Part shown: positions 60,227-64,000 of the stretch, one piece after another
Layout of the letters: each line of letters begins with the position of its first letter
How positions within the stretch are numbered: position 1 is the stretch's first letter
Assembly: GCF_024505145.1 (NCBI RefSeq)
Contig: NZ_JANIAA010000021.1
Location: 1 to 64,000 of the forward strand
DNA from: Streptomyces rugosispiralis
GTDB taxonomy: Bacteria > Actinomycetota > Actinomycetes > Streptomycetales > Streptomycetaceae
Length of the DNA: 64,000 bases
Direction of reading: 5' to 3'
Notes under the pieces: generated by a model
Seen by the model: the letters and a program-made list of their open reading frames with translations, nothing else
Told to the model about the DNA's origin: nothing
Database searches by the model: none
Made by a program: the position numbers and the translations under genes

Positions 60227-61684
60227 TCACTGCTGGCCCTCGTCCTCCCGACGAGCGGCCTCGGCGGCTCGTGCCGCTGCGCTTCCGGGGCGCTTGCGGG
60301 CGACCCAGCCCTCGATGTTCCGCTGCTGTCCGCGTGCGACGGCGAGCGAGCCCGGGGGCACATCCTTGGTGATGACCGATCCGGCGGCGGTGTAAGCGCC
60401 GTCCCCGATCGTGACGGGAGCCACAAGCATGTTGTCGGCCCCGGTCCGGCAGTGGCTGCCGATGGTGGTGTGGTGCTTGTTCACACCGTCGTAGTTCACG
60501 AAGACGCTGGCGGCGCCGATGTTGGTCTGCTCGCCGATCGTCGCGTCGCCCACGTAGGACAGATGCGGCACCTTGGTGCCCTCGCCGATCGTGGCGTTCT
60601 TCATCTCCACGTACGTGCCGGCCTTGGCCTTGGCCCCCAGCCGGGTCCCGGGGCGCAGATACGTGTACGGCCCCACGCTCGCCCCCGCGCCGATCTCGGC
60701 GCCCTGCGCGACGGTGAACGAGACGGCCGCGCCCGGACCGACGGTGGTGTCGGTGAGCCGGGAGTCCGGCCCGACCTCGGCGTCCGCGGCCAGGTGGGTG
60801 GCGCCCAGCAACTGGGTGCCGGGGTGGACCAGCGCGTCCGGCTCGAAGGTGACGGTCACGTCGATCCAGGTGGTGGCGGGGTCGATGACGGTCACGCCGC
60901 TCAGCATCGCCCGCTCCAGCAGCCGCTCGTTCAGCAGCCTGCGGGCCTCGGCCAGCTGGACGCGGTTGTTGATCCCGAGGATCTCGCGGTGGTCGCCCGC
61001 CACACAGGCGCCCACCCGGTGCCCGGCCTCGCGCAGGATGCCGAGCACATCGGTGAGGTATTCCTCACCCTGGCTGTTGTCGGTGCGCACCTTGCCGAGG
61101 GCGTCGGTGAGCAACTGGGCGTCGAAGGCGAAGACCCCGGAGTTGATCTCGCGGATCGCGCGCTGCGCGTCGGTGGCGTCCTTGTGCTCCACGATCGCGG
61201 TGACGGCGCCGGTCGCGTCCTCCCGCACGATCCGGCCGTAGCCGGTGGCGTCGGGGACCTCGGCGGAGAGCACGGTCACGGCGTTGCCGTCGGCGTCGTG
61301 GGCCGCGGCGAGCCGCTGGAGCGTCTCGCCGGTCAGCAGCGGGGTGTCACCGCAGACGACGATCACGGTGCCGTCGAGGGCGACCCCGCTGTCGGACAGC
61401 TCCTCCAGGCCCATCCGGACGGCGTGCCCGGTGCCGTTCTGCTCGTGCTGGACGGCGGTGCGCACCTCGGCGTCGATCTCGGCCAGATGCGCGGAGACCT
61501 GCTCCCGGGCGTGGCCGACCACGACCACGAGGTGTTCGGGGGAGAGCTCACGGGAGGCGGCGACGACATGCCCGACGAGGGAGCGGCCGCAGAGGGCGTG
61601 CAGAACCTTCGGGGTCGCCGATTTCATGCGGGTGCCCTCACCCGCTGCGAGGACGACGACGGCTGCCGGGCGGTTGGCGCTCAC
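60227..61684 (-). CDS. glmU: bifunctional UDP-N-acetylglucosamine pyrophosphorylase/GlcN-1-P acetyltransferase
   Basis: GlmU makes UDP-GlcNAc for peptidoglycan. 485 residues: the N-terminal uridyltransferase with LAAGEGTRMKSATPKVLH, GTGHAV and VVCGDTPLL; the C-terminal left-handed beta-helix of hexapeptide repeats with the acetyltransferase His in the VNYDGVNKHHT region. GTG start (VSANRPAAVVV) with AAGGG upstream. A Lys/Arg/Ala-rich tail ends the protein. A tRNA-Gln gene lies 140 bp upstream on the same strand. Confidence 0.95.
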   Translation of the reverse strand: MSANRPAAVVVLAAGEGTRMKSATPKVLHALCGRSLVGHVVAASRELSPEHLVVVVGHAREQVSAHLAEIDAEVRTAVQHEQNGTGHAVRMGLEELSDSGVALDGTVIVVCGDTPLLTGETLQRLAAAHDADGNAVTVLSAEVPDATGYGRIVREDATGAVTAIVEHKDATDAQRAIREINSGVFAFDAQLLTDALGKVRTDNSQGEEYLTDVLGILREAGHRVGACVAGDHREILGINNRVQLAEARRLLNERLLERAMLSGVTVIDPATTWIDVTVTFEPDALVHPGTQLLGATHLAADAEVGPDSRLTDTTVGPGAAVSFTVAQGAEIGAGASVGPYTYLRPGTRLGAKAKAGTYVEMKNATIGEGTKVPHLSYVGDATIGEQTNIGAASVFVNYDGVNKHHTTIGSHCRTGADNMLVAPVTIGDGAYTAAGSVITKDVPPGSLAVARGQQRNIEGWVARKRPGSAAARAAEAARREDEGQQ

Positions 61685-61824
61685 GGGTGTGCCCTTCGGC
61701 TTCGGGGGTGGACACCCGCAGGATACCGAGAGGTTTCCGGGCGGAAAGGAAGGAGGGTCCCGAGCCGGGAGGTCAGACCCCGGGAAGGCGGAACGCGAGA
61801 CGGGGGCCGAGGCGGAATGTGAAG

Positions 61825-61896
61825 CTCCCCCGCCAGGACTCGAACCCGGACAAATGGCACCAAAAGCCACTGTGCTGCCAATTACACCACGGGGGA
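61825..61896 (-). tRNA. tRNA-Gln (anticodon UUG)
   Basis: A 72-nt tRNA on the minus strand. The 7-bp acceptor stem TCCCCCG/CGGGGGA is perfect with discriminator G. The anticodon stem GTGGC/GCCAT encloses TTTTGGT, giving anticodon UUG for CAA (Gln). The T arm CCGGG-TTCGAGT-CCTGG is canonical. CCA is not encoded. It is upstream of glmU. Confidence 0.93.
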
Positions 61897-62062
61897 TGGC
61901 GCAGGCCATCTGACCGGAATTCGATCAGATCGCCGCTTCGGCGCCCTCCACTATGCCGTACCAGGAGCCTTCCGTGCGACGGTATGTGCCGGCCCGTTGG
62001 GGGCGCGGGCGGCGCGGCGGGCGCGCCGCCGTGTCACCGGGAAAAGCGCTGGCGCCCGGCCG

Positions 62063-62068
62063 TAGGCT
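62063..62068 (+). promoter_or_regulatory. -10 box of a leaderless sensor kinase transcript
   Basis: TAGGCT lies 7 nt before the kinase ATG; no ribosome site is present. A convincing -35 is not seen. Confidence 0.45.
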
Positions 62069-62075
62069 GGGCGCT

Positions 62076-63650
62076 ATGAGTTCGACGGGGGAAGAGGCGG
62101 CGGGCGCGCGGGGCGCGCCCGCGGGGCCGTGGTGGTGGCCGCGGCGGCGGAGCATGGTGCTCGATGTCCTGCTCGCCGCGGCATCGGCGATCGAGTGTGC
62201 GGCGGAAGGTGTCAGTTTCGCCCACGATGCCCGGATTCCGGTGGCCGTCGGGATGCTGATCGGGGGGCTCGTCGGCGCCACGCTGGTGCTGCGGCGCCGC
62301 TGGGCGATCGCCGTGGTGCTGATATCGATCGCCGTCTCCCCCGCCGAAATGGGTGTGCTGCTCGGCGTCGTGGGGCTCTACACCCTCGCCTCGTCCGAGG
62401 TGCCGCGCCGGATCACGGCGCTGCTGGCCGGAATGGCGGCGGTGGGCAGCTTCCTCGTCACGGTGATCGGCCTCCGCCGGGACAGTCCGCAGAACGGTCT
62501 GGGGACCTCCGTATGGGAGGCCCCGATGTTCGCCATGGTGCTCACTCTGGGGCTGACCGCCCCGCCCGTGCTGCTGGGGCTGTACGTCCGCGCGCGGCGG
62601 CGGCTGGTGGAGAGCCTGCGGGAGCGGGCGGACGGTCTGGAACGGGAGCTCTCGCTGCTCGCGGAGCGGGCGGAGGAACGGGCCGAGTGGGCCCGTAACG
62701 AGGAGCGGACCCGGATCGCGCGGGAGATGCACGACGTGGTGGCGCACCGGGTGAGCCTGATGGTGGTGCACGCGGCGGCGCTGCAGGCGGTGGCGCTCAA
62801 GGATCCGGAGAAGGCGTCGAAGAACGCGGCGCTGGTGGGCGACATGGGGCGGCAGGCGCTGACGGAGCTGCGGCAGATGCTGGGGGTGCTGCGGTCCGAG
62901 GACGGGCTGCGGGCCCCGGCGGGCGCGGGGGCGGCGTCCGCCGCGGGGTCCTCCTCCGCCGATGCCGCCCGGTCCTCCTCCGCCGATGCCGCCGGCGCCG
63001 CCGATGCCGCCGATGCCGCCGGGTCCTCCGGCGAGGAGCGGCCGCTGGCGGCGGTGGCGGCCGCGGCCTCGGCCGCCGCGGCGGCGGCCGGGAAGGGCGT
63101 GGAGGTGGCCGGGGGGCCGCGGCTGGCGGAGCTGGAGGCGCTGGTCGGGCAGTCCCGGGCGGCGGGGATGGCCGTGGAGCTCTCGGTCGAGGGCGAGGAG
63201 CGGCGGTACGCGGCTCCGGTGGAGCAGACGGCCTACCGGGTGGTCCAGGAGGCGCTGACCAACGTCCACAAGCACGCCCCGGGCGCGAGCGCCCGGGTCC
63301 GGGTGGCCCACCGCACCGCCGAGATCGCGGTCCAGGTGGAGAACGGGCCGTCGGAGCGCGGCGCCGCGGACGCGGGGCTGCCGAGCGGGGGGAACGGCCT
63401 GGTCGGGATGCGGGAGCGGGTCTCGACGCTCGGCGGGGGCTTTGTGTCGGGAGCCACGGAGGCGGGTGGCTTCCGGGTGTCGGCGGTCATCCCGGACGGC
63501 ACGGACGGGCCTGGCGGCCCGGACGGACGCGACCGTACGGATCGCCCCGGCCGCCCGGATGACACGGATCACACGGACGGGACGTCTCGTACGGACCGCG
63601 CCGCGGCCGAGGGACGCGCCGGGGGCGTGGAGCGGGCGAAGAGCGCCTAA
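62076..63650 (+). CDS. NarL-type sensor histidine kinase
   Basis: A 524-residue HPK7-class histidine kinase with four to five membrane helices (about 25-165), a coiled coil and the HisKA_3 box with H219 in REMHDVVAHRVSL. The HATPase has N-box QEALTNVHKHA and GNGLVGMRERV. Between them an Ala/Ser/Asp repeat insert (about 288-322; SSSADAA units) is present, and the last about 40 residues are Asp/Thr/Arg/Gly-rich. Probably leaderless ATG. Its response regulator is not in the window. The 3' end is duplicated 111 bp downstream. Confidence 0.92.
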   Translation: MSSTGEEAAGARGAPAGPWWWPRRRSMVLDVLLAAASAIECAAEGVSFAHDARIPVAVGMLIGGLVGATLVLRRRWAIAVVLISIAVSPAEMGVLLGVVGLYTLASSEVPRRITALLAGMAAVGSFLVTVIGLRRDSPQNGLGTSVWEAPMFAMVLTLGLTAPPVLLGLYVRARRRLVESLRERADGLERELSLLAERAEERAEWARNEERTRIAREMHDVVAHRVSLMVVHAAALQAVALKDPEKASKNAALVGDMGRQALTELRQMLGVLRSEDGLRAPAGAGAASAAGSSSADAARSSSADAAGAADAADAAGSSGEERPLAAVAAAASAAAAAAGKGVEVAGGPRLAELEALVGQSRAAGMAVELSVEGEERRYAAPVEQTAYRVVQEALTNVHKHAPGASARVRVAHRTAEIAVQVENGPSERGAADAGLPSGGNGLVGMRERVSTLGGGFVSGATEAGGFRVSAVIPDGTDGPGGPDGRDRTDRPGRPDDTDHTDGTSRTDRAAAEGRAGGVERAKSA

Positions 63651-63793
63651 GAGGGGGCGACGGAGCTTGGCGCCTGCGGCGGGCTGTTCCCCTACCCGCC
63701 CCTTCCCGAAACTGAGGCTCCACCCCAGACCCCGGGGCCCAGGGGCGGAGCCCCTGCCGCGCGCCGGGGGCGTGGAGCGGGCGAAGAGCGCCT
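63615..63793. repeat. 34-bp direct repeats flanking an extragenic element
   Basis: 63615-63648, the last codons of the kinase, is repeated without a mismatch at 63760-63793; each is followed by a stop (TAA and TGA). The 111-bp interval (63649-63759) is a GC-rich element with CGGCGGGCTGTTCCCC, a CCCGCCCCTTCCCG stretch and a GGGGC-AGGGGC palindromic end. A similar sequence begins at 32956 after rsmA. Confidence 0.9.
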
Positions 63794-63918
63794 GAGCGTT
63801 CTGCGGACGTGCCCTGAGCTGCCGTCGATCGTCTGCGGCGCCGTCGTGGCCGGTCGCGCCCACGCGGCGGAGCCGCACATCGACACGGCCCCGCGCCCCT
63901 ACGGGGCACCGGCGCGCG

Positions 63919-64000
63919 TTACGCGAGGGTCAGCCGGGTCGGGAGCGCGCCCGTGACAAGGGTGCCGAGGGCGGCGTCCAGGGTGGGGCCGAGGTACCAG
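63919..64000 (-). CDS. 3' end of an unidentified gene (partial)
   Basis: A minus-strand frame enters from the right edge and ends at TAA (63919-63921). It encodes 26 residues, WYLGPTLDAALGTL then VTGALPTRLTLA, with normal Streptomyces codon use. The fragment is too short to identify. Confidence 0.5.
   Translation of the reverse strand, partial: WYLGPTLDAALGTLVTGALPTRLTLA

Noticed and set aside
1..64000. Integrated mobile element or biosynthetic gene cluster
   Set aside because: No integrase, transposase, att-flanked tRNA insertion, PKS or NRPS was seen; the tRNA-Gln is intact with ordinary neighbours.

Overview
The window is high-GC actinobacterial chromosome, almost certainly Streptomyces. 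The evidence is the strong third-position GC bias, frequent GTG starts, 4-bp GTGA/ATGA gene overlaps, several apparently leaderless genes, and genus-typical families: RpfB, a WhiJ-like/DUF397 pair, an AfsR-like remnant and an actinobacterial PMT. Much of it (glmU-prsA-rplY-pth, ppc, desaturase-TetR, galTEK, ABC-F, ispE, rsmA, rpfB, tatD, rsmI, pmt, PBP) matches a core block I know from S. coelicolor. No phage, IS element, CRISPR array or secondary-metabolite cluster was seen.

Layout. 1-4.6 kb: dps, a secreted serine protease, a GNAT acetyltransferase divergent from exonuclease III, and a MerR regulator. 4.7-8.4 kb: a coupled operon of Baeyer-Villiger-type monooxygenase, alpha/beta hydrolase and SDR, in the same order as the start of the mycobacterial mymA operon. 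8.5-15.4 kb: a small disordered protein, a tricorn-like protease, and a TetR/MMPL exporter pair. 15.6-18.4 kb: an ECF nickel/cobalt transporter (CbiM-PDGLE fusion, CbiQ, CbiO) behind a Nur-box-like site. 18.5-24.2 kb: beta-lactamase-fold hydrolase, SDR, EamA transporter, YbaK, a truncated and frameshifted AfsR-like pseudogene, and a small secreted SH3-like protein. 24.3-39.2 kb: cell-envelope and core genes (PBP, PMT, rsmI, tatD, rpfB, rsmA, ispE, ABC-F, beta-propeller protein). 39.5-47.6 kb: two LuxR-type regulators flanking an SSS transporter and galTEK, then MarR. 47.7-51.9 kb: methyltransferase-VOC pair, Uma2 nuclease and a WhiJ-type regulatory cluster. 52-64 kb: TetR-desaturase, ppc, a membrane protein, pth, rplY, prsA, glmU, tRNA-Gln, a sensor kinase and the end of one more gene.

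The most distinctive property is repeat amplification at gene ends. At least nine genes have their last codons plus the stop codon copied downstream, mostly as tandem units of 11-34 bp (xthA, the MMPL gene, cbiO, eamA, the AfsR-like pseudogene, the zinc-ribbon gene, ispE, the ABC-F gene). The sensor kinase has a perfect 34-bp copy 111 bp away, across a GC-rich extragenic element. Other genes carry in-frame low-complexity expansions (GNAT, hydrolase, SDR, CbiM, beta-lactamase homologue, second LuxR regulator, kinase). A 1-kb repeat tract separates rsmA from ispE. No single new multi-gene system is proven; this pattern and the regulated cassettes are the best leads. All functions are from family recognition by eye; no searches were run.
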